From: Pyrocephalus nanus
Taxonomy: Eukaryota > Chordata > Aves > Passeriformes > Tyrannidae
Reading direction: 5' to 3'
Length of the DNA: 64,000 nucleotides
Assembly: GCA_038380795.1 (NCBI GenBank)
Contig: CM076259.1
Location: 98,071,739 to 98,135,738, forward strand
Within the stretch, counting starts at the first letter, position 1; every line of letters begins with the position of its first letter. A model generated the notes under the pieces. That model saw nothing but the letters and a program-made list of their open reading frames with translations, was not told the DNA's origin and ran no database searches. Shown here piece after piece: positions 37,351 to 49,995 of this stretch. The position numbers and the translations under genes are program-made.

Positions 37351-37378
37351 AAAAAAAAAAACAACCAAACAAAAAAAA
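37351..37378. repeat. A/C-rich tract next to CR1
   Basis: A run of A with a few C residues about 50 bases beyond the CR1 5' truncation point. Confidence 0.8.
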
Positions 37379-40300
37379 GCGAAGACATTTAAAATACTGT
37401 CTCTTAACAAAGATTGTCCACTGGTGACATTATTCTGAAGTGTCATATGGCACTGTGCAAACCAACCCAAAATATGAAGAGAGAGAAGGACAGAGAGAAG
37501 GAGCAATAATCAAGGATGCAAGCCAGGACATAACTGGATTTTCTGAGAAGGAAAAAATTTGTGGTCAAGGCACATGATTTGTTGCCAGGAAATCTGACTT
37601 TTATTCCCAGAGCTGCCAGATACTTTGCATCTCTCAAAAATGCTTCTCCAAAGCTGTAAATGCAGAAACAAATTAGAAAAAAATAAAAGCATGACGATGG
37701 GAAAAGAAGGCTAACCAAAAGAAAATGACTGGTTATATCAATCTAAATTCTTTGGTACTCCAACTACCATTGTGGATACTTGGTTAAAGTAGTTAGTTCC
37801 CTGTAAGTTGTGGCTTTCTGCATTATTGTCATCTAATCCACAGCATCTGAACTTGATGGCTTTGTGCCACAAGCCCCTACATATCTAACAGGTACCCCAA
37901 AACCATAGACATAGGAGGCTGCCAATATGCAGACACAAGGAAAAAAGTGAACAGTTGCAGTAGGTACTTGAAATTATAAGTAAAATTGTTTTTTCTCATC
38001 ATCAAGGATGATTTGACTAAGGGATGATGATTTACACTAAGGATATAATCTGATTTTACACATCAGTGCAGCAAATCAATGATTCCAAACTATCTGCTGC
38101 AACCCAGGTGGAAGACCAGCTTCTGTGGGAAAGCTGCTCTCCAGTTTTAACAAGGAATTCTGTTTCAGCACTTGTTTTTCCAAACTAATTTTTTTTTGTC
38201 AAACTAATAACATTTTAGCATTAGGTAGTTCCACCAATAGGCATTTACCACTGAAACGACTTGTCTTTGGAAATGTCCCAGATGTTAACAGGTATGAAAT
38301 GAAAGCTAAACTCCTGGAGAGTCAAGATTATTCACAAATGACATTTTTTTAAAATGTTTAAGTACTAAATGGGTTAGCACATGTTTGTATGTACTTGCAT
38401 CTGTGGAGAAAATACAAAAATTTAGTGCCAAACGTGATGTCGAACCCCAAGTGTGAAAGCAAATCTTCTAAAGCTTTTACTCATCCGTTAGATGACCCCT
38501 TATTCACTTAATCTTAGAAATCTTTCTAATTTTGAAAGCAGTGCTGGAAGTTATTAACTATAATTTCTCTAAACTTTAAAAACTAAACTTTGTTAAAATT
38601 GTAATAGAACCATTTGGAGTTATGATAAGTACTCTCTTCCTTTAATCTACTGAATTTCCTTTCTATTTTTTGGCTGAGCTGAGAGTGTTGTTAGGAAGAT
38701 ATACTCAGTTCAATGTTTCCACCATGCACCAGTAAAACTTGCCAAAAAGAGAAACACAAAGAAAGAAAATGCTGCTCCTCTCCAGCTCTCCAGCTGTCAG
38801 GACAATAAGTTTAGGATTACAGGGGTAAGTACTGTATCTTATTCAAGAGCCAAAGTCGCTTTTGTAACCACTTCAGAAAAAAAAATCTGCAAAGGAATGC
38901 ATTCAACAGCATTTACGAACTTGGGTTTCAGTAAAATTAGATTAGATATCAAACAACTGCAGTGAACGTGGCCGTCTTGCCTGTACTAAAATGAAATATG
39001 CACAGGAAGTCCTTGATTTTCAGGACTGAATTTCAATGAGCTGTTCAGCTTTCTGGCAAGGCCAGCACACAGATACAAGCAAACATCACTTCTCTGAAGA
39101 TAAACAGGAAGGGTCTGTGATATTAGAGTGTATTAGACTTTGAAAGTTCAATAGAATGCACGTCTTTTGTGGTTGTTGAAGAGATGCCTACTGGGCAGGA
39201 TTTCTTTAGCCAGGAGAAAAAATTATGGAAAATTAATCAATTTTCCTCAAAAAAGGGCATAAATATCTGAAGATATAGTGCTGCACTTGACTAGAAGAAA
39301 AATTGCTGTAATGCCAACATTTCCAGTGCTGTCTTCTGTCACATGGACTTTTTTAGTTCAGAGTATGTACTACTCTGAAATAATTAAAGTAAGAAAGAAA
39401 AAAATTCCACAAAACTCTCATAGACAGAGTTAGGAGAAAAAGAAAGGAAAATATTATCTGTATCCTGAATAACTACAGATTAAAAGATATGTGCCACTGA
39501 ACCAGCCATAAGCAAACAGAGTATCATATCGGTTGAGGCTCGTGTTTCTTATGCTTCAAAGAAGCACGCTTACTAAAACATGAAATAGGTGAGTTATCCA
39601 TCAGATCATCATTTCACTTTAAATCAAGTGAAGCAGAATATATGTCTGGCACCAGTGATGTTGATTTATGAGAGTTGCAGTGTTTGTGTACATTGTATCT
39701 GAAAACTGGAAGCCATGTGACCGTTTGCATTAAACAAGGTATTCCTCAAATTTTACTTTTTCTTCAAAAAAAGTGAGGAGAAACAACACATCTGTGCCAC
39801 TGAATGCAATTCCCAAACATATTCAATCATTTCTGCTGATCTCTTCTGCTTATTGGCACTAGGCTGATAACCAATACTTGTGAATTCAAATTATATTCTT
39901 ATATGATTGTGACCGAGAACTTTGCTCTCAGCAGTTAGTAATATGTTGGATGCCTGTACTTCTGAAAACCTTTTCCAGCCTGAATACTTACTCCCTTTTC
40001 AGAACAAAACCAACTGCAACTCCCTGAGCTAGTAAAAGATCTATGGCCACTTAATGCTCACAATTTCAAAGGTTTAAACCTAGTTTAAAGAGCAGCTCTT
40101 CCTCTGTACTCCCTAGATAATTCTCCAAAAAGGTTTTCTTTATACTGTCAGTCAATAAATGCTTTTTAAGAATATTTGACCAAAATATTCACAAAAAAGC
40201 AGGCATAAAGAATGGCAGCGGTTTCATTTTAGCAACATTTCTGAGATCCCTAAGGTTGACTGCAGAAAGCTGGACTTCAGCTCTTGCAAATCTACAGAAA

Positions 40301-41218
40301 GCATGCAGGGCTGAGAAGTTTAAACCTGACAATGTATAGAAGCAGTTTGGCTGGTATGCAATGTCATCTTATATTTTACCAGCTAGTCCCTATATCAATG
40401 AAAAGCTAGTGTACCTGCTTAAATGTATTTTCTTTCTATACATTGTTTACTATCCTATAAAGTAATGTAAACATTTTTCACTGTTTGAGGTGCCAGATGC
40501 TTTCCCATCTATAATCACAGACAAATGCAACACTTGATGTTTCAGTGCACCAACTGTGCCAAATAGAAGCATCATGGTTTTCAGCCACTGCTACAAATCA
40601 TTTACATAGACATTTTTGATGCTTCATAATGCAGATGCAAAGATAAATCAGCGTGTTCAATATTATCCTCAATTCTTTCCTGACAGGAAGCATTGCCCAC
40701 ATATTCTTGGCAGAATTGCGGATGTGAACTTCATAGCAGGCTCCAGCTGTCTCACAGTGATAGGAACAAGAGTTTTATCATCTGTTTTCATTGGATCAAA
40801 AATAAAACTAAGATTTGGGCAAAAGCAAACAGGGCTTTAAAAGATACTATCTGTCAGTTTTTGATGCCTGGATTAGGATGGTTTTAGCTGAAATTCTTGT
40901 GATTTGAGGGATGTGTGTCAACTGAATGTTTCTTATTTAGTATTATTACTATTTCAAAGCACACAGCACACTGTCACAGATGCTAAAAATGTCTAGAATT
41001 TCATTCACTCACACTCAGCTGAATTCTTTCTTGTGAAAAATCCTTGATAGACTAATTAATATTTTTGGGTTTGCTGTGCAGGAAATATAGATATAAAATG
41101 GAAAGATTTTTTTAAACATTTGTCTGTCCTGTGGCTTTACATGTTATTTACTATTTTTCTGAGCCAATAGCTGTTTCCACACTGTAAACTAATCACCAGT
41201 GGGTATTTTGTCAAATAG
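37379..41218. other. Unique gene-free sequence
   Basis: No coding or repeat homology recognised over about 3.8 kb. A donor-like GGGGTAAGTACTG at 38821-38833 lacks a partner. Confidence 0.55.
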
Positions 41219-41820
41219 GCGGAAAGGGATCTGGGGGTTCTGAGTGACAGGAAGCTGAACATGAGCCAGCAGTGTGCCCAGGTGGCCAAGAAGGCCAATG
41301 GCATCCTGGCCTGCATCAAGAAAGGTGTGGCCCCTCAGTTCAGGAAGGATATTGAGGTGCTGGAGCGGGTCCAGAGAAGAGCAACCAGGCTGGTGAAGGG
41401 ACTGGAGCACAAGTCCTATGAGGAGAGGCTGAGGGAGCTGGGGTTGTTTAGCCTGGAGAAAAGGAGGCTCAGGGGTGACCTCATCACTCTCTACAACTAC
41501 CTGAGAGGAGGGTGTAGCCAGGTGAGGGTCAGCCTCTTCTCCCAGGCAATCAGCAATAGGACAAGAGGGCACGGGCTTAAGCTGTGCCAGGGGAGGTTTA
41601 GGGTGGATATTAGAAAGAAGTTCTTTCCAGAGAGAGTGATCAGGCATTGGAATGGCCTGCCCAGAGAGGTGGTGGATTCACCGTCCCTGGAGGTTTTTGA
41701 GATAAGGCTGGATGTGGCACTGAGTGCCATGATCTAGGAATCACAGTGGGGCTGGATCGAAGGTTGTACTTGATGATCTCGGAGGTCTTTTCCAACGCAG
41801 TTAATTCTATGATTCTATGA
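41219..41820 (+). mobile_element. Best-preserved CR1 LINE copy, 3' 600 bases, with internal deletion
   Basis: The open frame from 41261 to 41737 (158 codons) encodes the C-terminal part of the CR1 ORF2 polyprotein after the reverse-transcriptase fingers and palm. Visible blocks in order are [74 protein letters not shown] and [20 protein letters not shown] 3' segment with TCGGAGGTCTTTTCCAACGC follows, then TTCTATGATTCTATGA at 41805-41820. The segment between GTGTGGCC and the DIEVLE block is missing, although it is present in the copies at 1-141 and 28343-28870. The frame is kept across the deletion. It lacks the catalytic domains and is inactive. The long antisense frame at 41189-41647 is an artefact. 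Confidence 0.97.
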
Positions 41821-42189
41821 CAATTTTGTCTTGTAATTACTTTGCTTTTTTTCCTCTCCTGCCTTTGTTTAAAAACTGTACATCTATCATCTATCTACTT
41901 AAGTTAAACTTGAATGCTATTCCAAATGGACAGGATACACTTTCAGTTTTGAAGCCTGCTCTCATAATGAAGTAATGAGAAATCTTAACAGAAACTTCAG
42001 TGGAAGCTGGAAGGAGCCTGTCATATGCATACTAATGAATTTCTTCAAGTAGTGCCAAGGACAATTAATCATATGTATCAGATTTGCTTATTCATAACAT
42101 CACATTATTTTGAAAGTGTACACACAATAAAATGTAGTAGGAAAACAGGGAAATTATAGTTCAGTAGGAAAAGTATGTGTATGGGATCA
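41821..42189. other. Unique gene-free sequence
   Basis: Contains octamer- and homeodomain-like words (ATATGCATACTAATGAAT, CAATTAATCATATG) between 42020 and 42080. No gene. Confidence 0.5.
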
Positions 42190-42290
42190 GTTCCTCCCTC
42201 TACCACAGACTGTCAGTGTGGCATTAGGCAACTTGCTTTAGTCCAGAGCCACAGCCTATACCTTGAGTCAATAAAAGAGGGAGCAGGAAT
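42190..42290 (+). repeat. Possible MIR-like SINE relic
   Basis: CAGTGTGGCATTAGGCAACT followed by TGCTTTAGTC echoes TGTGTGACCTTGGGCAAGTCACTTAAC. A little further, AATAAAAGAGGGAGCAGGAATAA stands where the TGTAAAATGGGGATAAT block would be. Weak but in the right order. Confidence 0.35.
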
Positions 42291-44394
42291 AATTTCAGTG
42301 GAATAATGGCAACGAAAGCACCTGAGGATCCATCTAACAAATACCTTGTATATGAATATTATTACAGTATTCACAGTTCTTCTGTGTATTAAAAAGAGGC
42401 AAGCATCCTCAAGATAAACATATATGCAGAAAATAAAAACACAGAACTATATTGTCAGCAACACATTCTGCTGTAATAATCTCAAACATTCACCGGAATG
42501 ATGGGAAATTATTAATATGAATCACTCAGGAATAATTTTATATGCCAATAATCTTTGCATATTAACATATATTTAATAGTTGGACACTGACATGGTCAAC
42601 TATATCAAGTGCCAGCAGGAAATACAGCCAGAAACTGAAATAAAAGAGAAAACCCAGGCAGATGTACTGAAGGAAAGAGAGGTGTGGAACAACAATTGCT
42701 GTCATTGGCACCAGCTGTGAAATACCAGCCCTTTAGTAGTGGGAGAAAAATAAGAGCATCCGGAATAGCAAATGTAAATCCGCCTGGTTGAACATTGCAT
42801 TATTCCATATGAATAAAAAAGGTGCAGACCTTTGCCACTGGGCAAGGATAATTTTTATTTTTAGGTCTAATTTTATCTTTTGGTCTAATTTTTCAGTTAC
42901 TTTGCTCTTCCAAGAGGAAAGCAAGATGGGAAGAATTATAAAACCTATGAATAGTTAAACATATATGCAGCAGATCCCCCATAAAAGCATGTGACAAATG
43001 TAGCAAGAAGTCCAGCAATTCTTTCACAGTCTCTCAGAAAGCAAAGAGGATGAACTGTATGATATCCAGATTTAAGGAAAAGAAGGGAAAGTAGAATTAA
43101 TTCCTGTTATCCTATAGTCAGTAAACAGTATAAGCAATTTTCTTTGAGTTTTAAGTGGAATTTACAGTATCATAAGCCTTTCCCTGTGAGTCCAGTGCTT
43201 CAGTCCACTAAAACATCATTGCAGTTTAGCCCTATTGGCATTTTCAGATGAGGAGCCAACCACTGAAGCACTTGCAGAGTTGAGTTTTTCTCAAAGAAAA
43301 GAATTTCAAACTGAAAAATGTTTCAGCTTCAAAGAAAAGTGATAAGCACCTAATTTGCCTACTCAGAAGTACTTTTGAAAAAACACAAACAGGGATTCCC
43401 CACAGAACCAGTTTGTAATTTCATAGATGTCCTGAGGATATCTGGGACCTCTGGCCCTCTAAGCACTTCACAGATAATCCCAAACCTATGTTTACCTCTC
43501 CTGTTATCATTTATGAAGTTGGATTTATAAGATTTTATGCCGGTCTGAGTAATTTCTTAAAAATACATTTCTATAGTCCTGTTACACTATTCTAGCTCAA
43601 AATTTTCACTCTCCAATGCATTTTTTTCCTATGGGAGTTGAATATTAAAACCTGAAGATTTTTACATATTTGATGAGCAGAAGAAGCTGAAATCCATCCT
43701 GCTTTATTATACTTTTTAAACAAGGTAGAGACCAAAGCCTGTAATGTTTATAAACCATTTTATTTAAAATGACTCTACACAGACTATAGTTTTTCAACTA
43801 GAAATACACATATATCTATCAGTTAAATATGTATTTTGATTTTGGTGGGTGTTTTTACATATTTACAAGCCTCATTAGCTTTCTGCTTTCTCTAACTCTG
43901 GCCACAGTTCTCCAACCATCTGCAAATTTCTCCTTTCAGTGACTTGTCAGTGCCTGCCCACTTGTTCAAAAATCAGCAGAACAGGATCCTAGGTCAACAA
44001 CTAACAATGGCAACTTCTGTTTTCTACAGTTCCCGACCCTATCTCGCATTCCTAAAATACAATGGGGATTTTAGATACTCAAATCTTCTTACTTGCCAAA
44101 GGAGAATAAAATCAACATGCTGTCAGCATGTTTTTCCTCTCTGTTTGAACTTAAGGATTCAATCACTTTCAGGAAATTCTCCAAAGTGATGAGAGTAAAA
44201 AAGGGAGTTTTGATTCTCTTATTTCTCCCTTCAGATTACTTTAATGGAACAGAGACATTATTCACATTAATATATTAATTTTCAGGTTAAGAGCGAGCAG
44301 GGTTTCCTTGGAAGAGCATTATGTTTTGTGAGCAATTAAAAAGCTACTGACTCTAGATGATTTCTCAGGGATTTCATTTTTTGTCACTCCACAC
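42291..44394. other. Unique gene-free sequence
   Basis: No gene recognised. AT-rich with a CTTTGCATATTAACAT word near 42555. Confidence 0.55.
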
Positions 44395-44560
44395 AGGCAG
44401 GCACACATGTTAGCCCCTGCCCTGTTGTGTCTCCCTGCTGCTGCCCCAGGCAGGGAAGGGATCCCCCTGCCAGAGCCTGCTGGGAGTTGCAAAGGCAGAA
44501 GGAGCAGCAGCCTGCTGGCTGGGGGAGTGACGTGTCCTGCTCCTCTGCCCAGTGCATTCC
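44395..44560. other. GC-rich, CpG-poor patch
   Basis: Rich in CTGC/CAGG words (CTGCTGCTGCCCCAGGCAGG and similar) but with almost no CpG, so not island-like. A 146-codon minus frame (44384-44824) passes through it. It has one hydrophobic stretch (FHLYSIMLFAIFSVVA) but no recognisable family, so it is not called. Confidence 0.45.
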
Positions 44561-47049
44561 TCTTACAAATTCCATAGAAATGCAACCCCTTAGAGGTCTG
44601 CCTGGTTGAAGGAGAACATCAGATTCTGAAGCTACCACGGAGAAAATGGCAAAGAGCATAATACTATAAAGATGGAACCAGGCTAAAAACATCTTCTGAT
44701 CATCCCAAGAATGGAAGGGTAGAAAGAGAAAAACAATGGACTGCCCAGACCTTGCCCTGACTTTTGCAAGCACAAAGCCATGAGTCCTCATTTTCCTGGG
44801 TAACGGGAAGCCAAAAGAATGCAACGTGGATCAAATGAGTTAGGAGCAAATCCCAGCAAAGGCTATGGCTCCCTAGCACTTTGCAACCTGCTCAGAAGCT
44901 TCAGCTACTGCAGTGGTACCAACACAACTTTCTGTAAAATTCCTCTTCTCATCCTTCTGCTTTTTTTCAGACAAAGAGAAAAATCCAAGAAGTTGTCCAA
45001 TATGAAAGGAGGACACAGGCACTGTAGCAGAGCAAGTAGGTACTGCACATTATACTTCAGTTCATGAGCATCTCTAACTTAATTTTGGTGTTAAATGGGA
45101 TGCATTCAGTAGGAATTTTCCTCCTTTGTCATCAGTTCTAGGTGACATTTTCGAAGACAGAGAAGATAAACATCGCAAAATGCTATTGGGGAAATGCAGG
45201 GGATATATATTAACTTTGATGTAAGCCTTTTATGGCGCACATAAAAATAAATGATCTAAAAAGTTAATACCAATCACCAAGCACACATATGTGAAATCAC
45301 AAGAGCCATCAGTGAGTTATAGATCAGCATGTGCATAACAAGACTCACGCACTGCAGCTTTGGATAAATTCTATTTACATTGTCTATCTATGCTTCCCTG
45401 CACATATCCATGCAAAGCATCATTTCATTATCAAGACAGTTTCTTCCCTGTGAAATGTAAATCTTGCAGTGGGGGCCTGCTGAGATGCAGGAGTGAGTGC
45501 AATGTGACTCCACCATGCTAATTAACAAATAGACAGGCTCAATCTCAAAGTAAATGTCAATCCATGTGATTAGAGAAATTGCTGTGCTGGCATTTTCTTT
45601 GCTGCCTGAAGAAAGAAACTTTAAAGTAATTATTTTCTTTAAAAGCCAAACTACAGCACACTCTCTGGTCCTAGGCTTCTATTCAAGTTTGTCCCCCTTC
45701 TTAGTTGCTCTATCATCACCCTGATTTGTTCATTTTCTCTTTTTTAAAAGAAAAATTTTACAGGATAATAGTATGTGTATACTTTTATGGGATAATAGGT
45801 GCTATTCTCAAGATGTATAATTTAACACAACTTTTGTTGAAAATAATAAAAGCATAAGAAAAAATAAGACATTAAAACATAAAAGACTAGAAAGCTATCA
45901 CAGAAGTAAAAAAAGCAGGCTTTGGGAGGAAAATAGAATAAGCTAGAGCTCTCTCTAGCTTGTGTCAGGGAAAAGACATGGTCTAGCATATAGAAAAATA
46001 AACTACTATTATTATCTATCCCAGGAGTGATTTAGAAGCATAATTTTCTTGCAGTTGAAAGAATGTAAGCACATAGTTCTGAAGTTATCAGCTTGCTCTT
46101 TTTTCCCCTTCTGTCTGAAAGCACTTCTCACAAAAATTTTATTACTAAACCTTTCAAACAGAACAGCTGCAACCTCCAATATATGCTCTTTCTTTTCCCA
46201 GGACAGAGAGAAGTAAGGCCCATAGGTAGGTATGTCAGGTCTCACTACCTCAAATTCCCATCCCAGATGCTTTCCACACCAGTTCCATTATTACATTTAT
46301 GTCAGGATCCCCACTTTCATCAAGTTCCTACAGGCAGTCAGGCTCAGGAGGCAACATTAACATTGGTGCAAATCACTTCTGATGAATAGAAAAGTGGCAT
46401 TCGAGTTTGTGTGTAGCTCCTAGACAGACACCAATTCTCTTTCCCACAAGTGTAAAGATTTCCAGGGGAAAGCAAGCCAGGCAGGCAGGCATGGAGGGAG
46501 GGGCTGTGCATTCCCCAGGCCCACATCATCAGCACAATTCAGACCTGAAAATACAGCACTGGGACCTGATCATTACTGTGACAGAAAGGGGATACAGTGA
46601 CACAGAACTTCTTCAGATGTTTTTGTCTAATCAGAAATGGATGAACGTTGTATGGGATGTGTCTTTGATTCAGTGCCTTGCAGAAAGACACTTTAAGATT
46701 GACTGATATAGGTATTTGTTCCAAGTATAGTACCAGACTGAATTTGTTCCTCCTGAAGGTTTGCTCCATCCCTGTTTTAAAGCCAAACTGTTCTTCATGT
46801 ATAGTTTGGAAGTTTTATACCAAAATAGGAAACTGAAACAGGATCTGATCATTTTTACTGATCAGATATTGGATTTTAAGGCTTCAGACTAGTCTAGCTT
46901 TTGCATTCTTTGTTGATTTGTGAATAAAAGTATAAAGAAATGTCTGTGCAAGCTTCTCTCCAAAATTTCTGTACTGTATTTCTTCTTCCATGTTGAAATT
47001 TGCTCCCACTAAAAACCAATATAATGTCACCCTCATATTTTTCTTTACC
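44561..47049. other. Unique gene-free sequence
   Basis: A good acceptor (GCTTTTTTTCAG ending at 44970) has no convincing downstream donor. A TAATTA-bearing block at 45470-45610 looks like conserved-enhancer sequence. (CAGG)n-like sequence lies at 46476-46490. No gene. Confidence 0.5.
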
Positions 47050-47644
47050 TGTGTTGTGATTTGACCCCAGCCAGGAACCAAGCTTCCCACAGCCACTCGC
47101 TCATTCCCCCACCAGCAGGAGCAGGGAGAGAATTGGAAGGGTGAAAGCTGTAAAACTCATGGCTTGAGACAAAGATGGTTTATTAGGGAAAGAAAAAGCA
47201 TCACACACAAAGAAAAGCAAAGAATTAATTCACTGCTTCCCATGGGCAGGTGGGTGTTCAGCCCTCTCTAGGACAGCCGGGCCCCATCATGTGTAACAGT
47301 GACTTGGGAAGGCAAACGCCATCACTCCAAACACCCCCTGCTTCCTCCTTCTTCCCCACAGGTTCATATCTTGAGCATCATGTCATGTGGTCTGGAGTAT
47401 CCCTTTGGTCAGTTTAGGTCACCTGTCCCTGCTGTATCTCCTCCCAGCTTCCCATGCTCCCCCAGATTCCTCAGCAGCATGGCAGCACAAAAAGCAAACA
47501 AGGCCTGGTCTCTCTGTAAGCACTCCTCAGCAATAACAAAAACATCTCTATATTATCAACCTTGTGTTCAACACAAGACCAAAACACATCCCCATACCAG
47601 CCACTGTGAAGAAAGTTAACTCTACCCCAGACACAACCAACACA
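47050..47644 (-). mobile_element. Solo LTR of an avian endogenous retrovirus
   Basis: About 592 bases bounded by TGTTGTGATTTGACCCCAGCC at 47052-47072 and CAGACACAACCAACA ending at 47642, i.e. TG...CA termini. Internal landmarks fit a widespread bird LTR family: AGCCACTCGCTCATTCCCCC, GGAGTATCCCTTTGGTCAGT and CCAGCCACTGTGAAGAAAGT. The U3-R-U5 order points to the minus strand: the polyadenylation signal AATAAA reads on that strand at 47179-47184. The TATA-box region near 47365 is degenerate (AGATATGAAC on that strand). No second LTR, primer-binding site, gag, pol or env is in the window, so the internal part was lost, most simply by LTR-LTR recombination. I could not define a clean target-site duplication. 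Confidence 0.9.
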
Positions 47645-48498
47645 ACCCTATGAATTTCAGTCTTTCTCAGTGATGAAACATTTATTCATTTGCATGATTC
47701 CTTAAACTGTGCTTCATCTCACAGACTTTTATGTATGGCCTTTGAATCCCTCTCCTGAAAGGCTTACATTTGGGGTTACATTCACTGCATAAGGATCTAT
47801 ATATTCTCAACTTTTTTCCTCTGAGGAAGAAGCTCAGCAGACTGGCTCTTATTTCACATTCAATGATAAAATTGGTTACACATACAGAAAAAAACATTGG
47901 TCAAAATATGCTAGATAAAGTAGCAGCAGCTCTAATAAGAGAAATGATGTTTCACTCCAAATCTGCTTGACAAATATCTCCTGGAGAGAGAAACTTTCTA
48001 AATGTGATGATGTGCACTGTACAGTGTCAGGATAGTTTCTATCTTGGTTCTTGCTTGGTTTCAGCCATGCAGAAATAATTTTTTTCCTGAAGTAAACATG
48101 ATCCCTTTCCCCCTCTAGTCCCAAAATATGAAGATAATATCCAGCTTTTGGATAAAAGAAATAAGCACTTTCCTTCTCATCTAATTGATGGGTATCCCCA
48201 CGTCTTGAAGACTTCTCTTGTCAAAACATGTGTAACTTGTAGCGGTTTGCTATTAGTAATGATGTTAACAATGACCTGTCAAATTAACTAAAAACAAGTG
48301 AATTATGATTGCTTGTGAAACAGACATAAAGCCTGATGGGAATGTCAAAACTAACAGAATAGTTTCAACTCTGGTGGTCTGCTAGGATTATATATGACAG
48401 ACTTTGAAAGGTCAGAAACAGTTAATCAGCTTAACATAGAAGAATTGACCAGAATTGTCACTTCAGAAAGATTTCTAAACAGTATACATGTCTTGATT

Positions 48499-48514
48499 AA
48501 AAAAAAAAAAAAAA
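48499..48514. repeat. Poly(A) run (16 A)
   Basis: Uninterrupted A run. Confidence 0.9.
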
Positions 48515-48943
48515 GTGCTTATTATTTAAAAATCTCTTCAGTGCATTTTAACACATTCTATTATACTCATATTTTCTCACAGCAGACTTATCTAGACATA
48601 AAAATATATCTGAAGTTTAGAAGGACCATTATTCATTACACCAATTCACTACCACACTAGAGCAACTCTTATGTTCTTTAATTGAATGAATAGAAGATTT
48701 TGGTTAATAAAATATTTCTTGATCTCAGGGTTTTCTTTAGGAATTAAAGGGTTTTCCAGTATACATTGTCATTGAAAGGCAAGCAAAATCTCCAATAAGA
48801 AAAACATCCAATAGGAGCTTTGGGAGCATATACACAAAGATCTGAATTTAAATCTCTGTTTTGAAAGCATAGCCCCTAATCTCCTGCCTAGAAGGAATGT
48901 TCTTCTTTGTGCATCCTTGTTTCAAATACAGATATATAACAGC

Positions 48944-49003
48944 AAAAAAACCCCCCAAAACAAAAAAAAACCCCAAATCAACAGAACACCACCCCCAACA
49001 CAC
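48944..49003. repeat. A/C-rich tract
   Basis: A7-C6-A4-C-A9-C4 and similar blocks, nearly free of G and T. Confidence 0.85.
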
Positions 49004-49970
49004 ATAAATTAAAATCTACATCAGTGAAAAGGGTTACAAATTTTTTACATGAATGTAATACTGCCAAATCTTCAGATTTTAATTGGATGTTTTCTTAGAG
49101 CTGCATTTCATATTAAAATATATTGGCATGCCACTACCAACAAGATAGTAGAATTTTAATAATATATTTATTATTAAATTATGAAATACAAATTTATCTC
49201 CATTTTCAATACATGCAATAGATTTACAAGAACATAATTCACATTATACGGACTTTATGTGAGCATCCCAAAACATTCCAGTTTTCACCGTCTTGGAAAT
49301 AGAAAAGTGGGCTAAGGTTTATGTGTAAAGACCTGACTCTGGGTCACAAAAGGAGAATTCAAAAGAAAGAGGCAGATTTAGTTGCTAAGAGACCACAACT
49401 ACTGAGCACATGCTGTTATCTAATGGCATGCAATGAAGGCTTTCCAGTGAGAGAATGTGTAATGTATCTCTATGTACCAATAATGCTTGTCATTTACTGA
49501 GGGTAAAATACCATAATAATAGTGGAGGAGGCCCCTCATTGTAAGCCAAAGTGTGCAAATGTCTAGAAAAAAAATAACCCACACCAAAATCTGAGGACTA
49601 AACCCTTTTGAGTTTATTATTTCTTCATGTGCTTTTAGATTAGTAAATGATGAGTTTGATTACATGTCACATCTCTGTTACTAATCTGCTGACAGTAGTC
49701 CTTATCTTATGATTAGCAATATAAACTTCCATGGCACTGAAGCATGCAGAAGAAAGGAGTCAGCTTGATAATTACAGAACTGAAAGCATTGTATGTAATG
49801 TTCAGATGATAGAATACCATCCCTTGTCTACAACAAGCTTTTGACTGTCAGAGTTCTGTTCAGTAAAAGCCAACTTTGGACTTCACCCTGAATGCAAGGC
49901 AATACTTAGAGCTGGAAGCATCAGAAAGGCAAGCTATTTCAACATTTGCCAGATTCAGATTACAAAACCC

Positions 49971-49995
49971 AATAAAGAGTAAAAAAAAAAAAAAA
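49971..49995 (+). repeat. AATAAA followed by A15
   Basis: AATAAA at 49971-49976 lies four bases before fifteen A residues, so it looks like the end of a retrocopied transcript. No parent mRNA was recognised upstream, and the spacing is shorter than the usual 10-30 bases. Confidence 0.4.

Noticed and set aside
38700..38830. Donor-like GGGGTAAGTACTG
   Set aside because: No acceptor, promoter or frame could be paired with it.
41189..41647. 152-codon minus-strand open frame
   Set aside because: Antisense of the CR1 ORF2 remnant, whose true coding strand is +.
44384..44824. 146-codon minus-strand open frame with a hydrophobic stretch
   Set aside because: It crosses a GC-rich patch into AT-rich sequence, has no recognisable domain, no promoter or splice context, and the overlapping frames are also open.
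44970..45040. Acceptor GCTTTTTTTCAG with possible short exon
   Set aside because: Downstream donors (GTAGGT, GTACTG) are weak and the frame shows no known protein.
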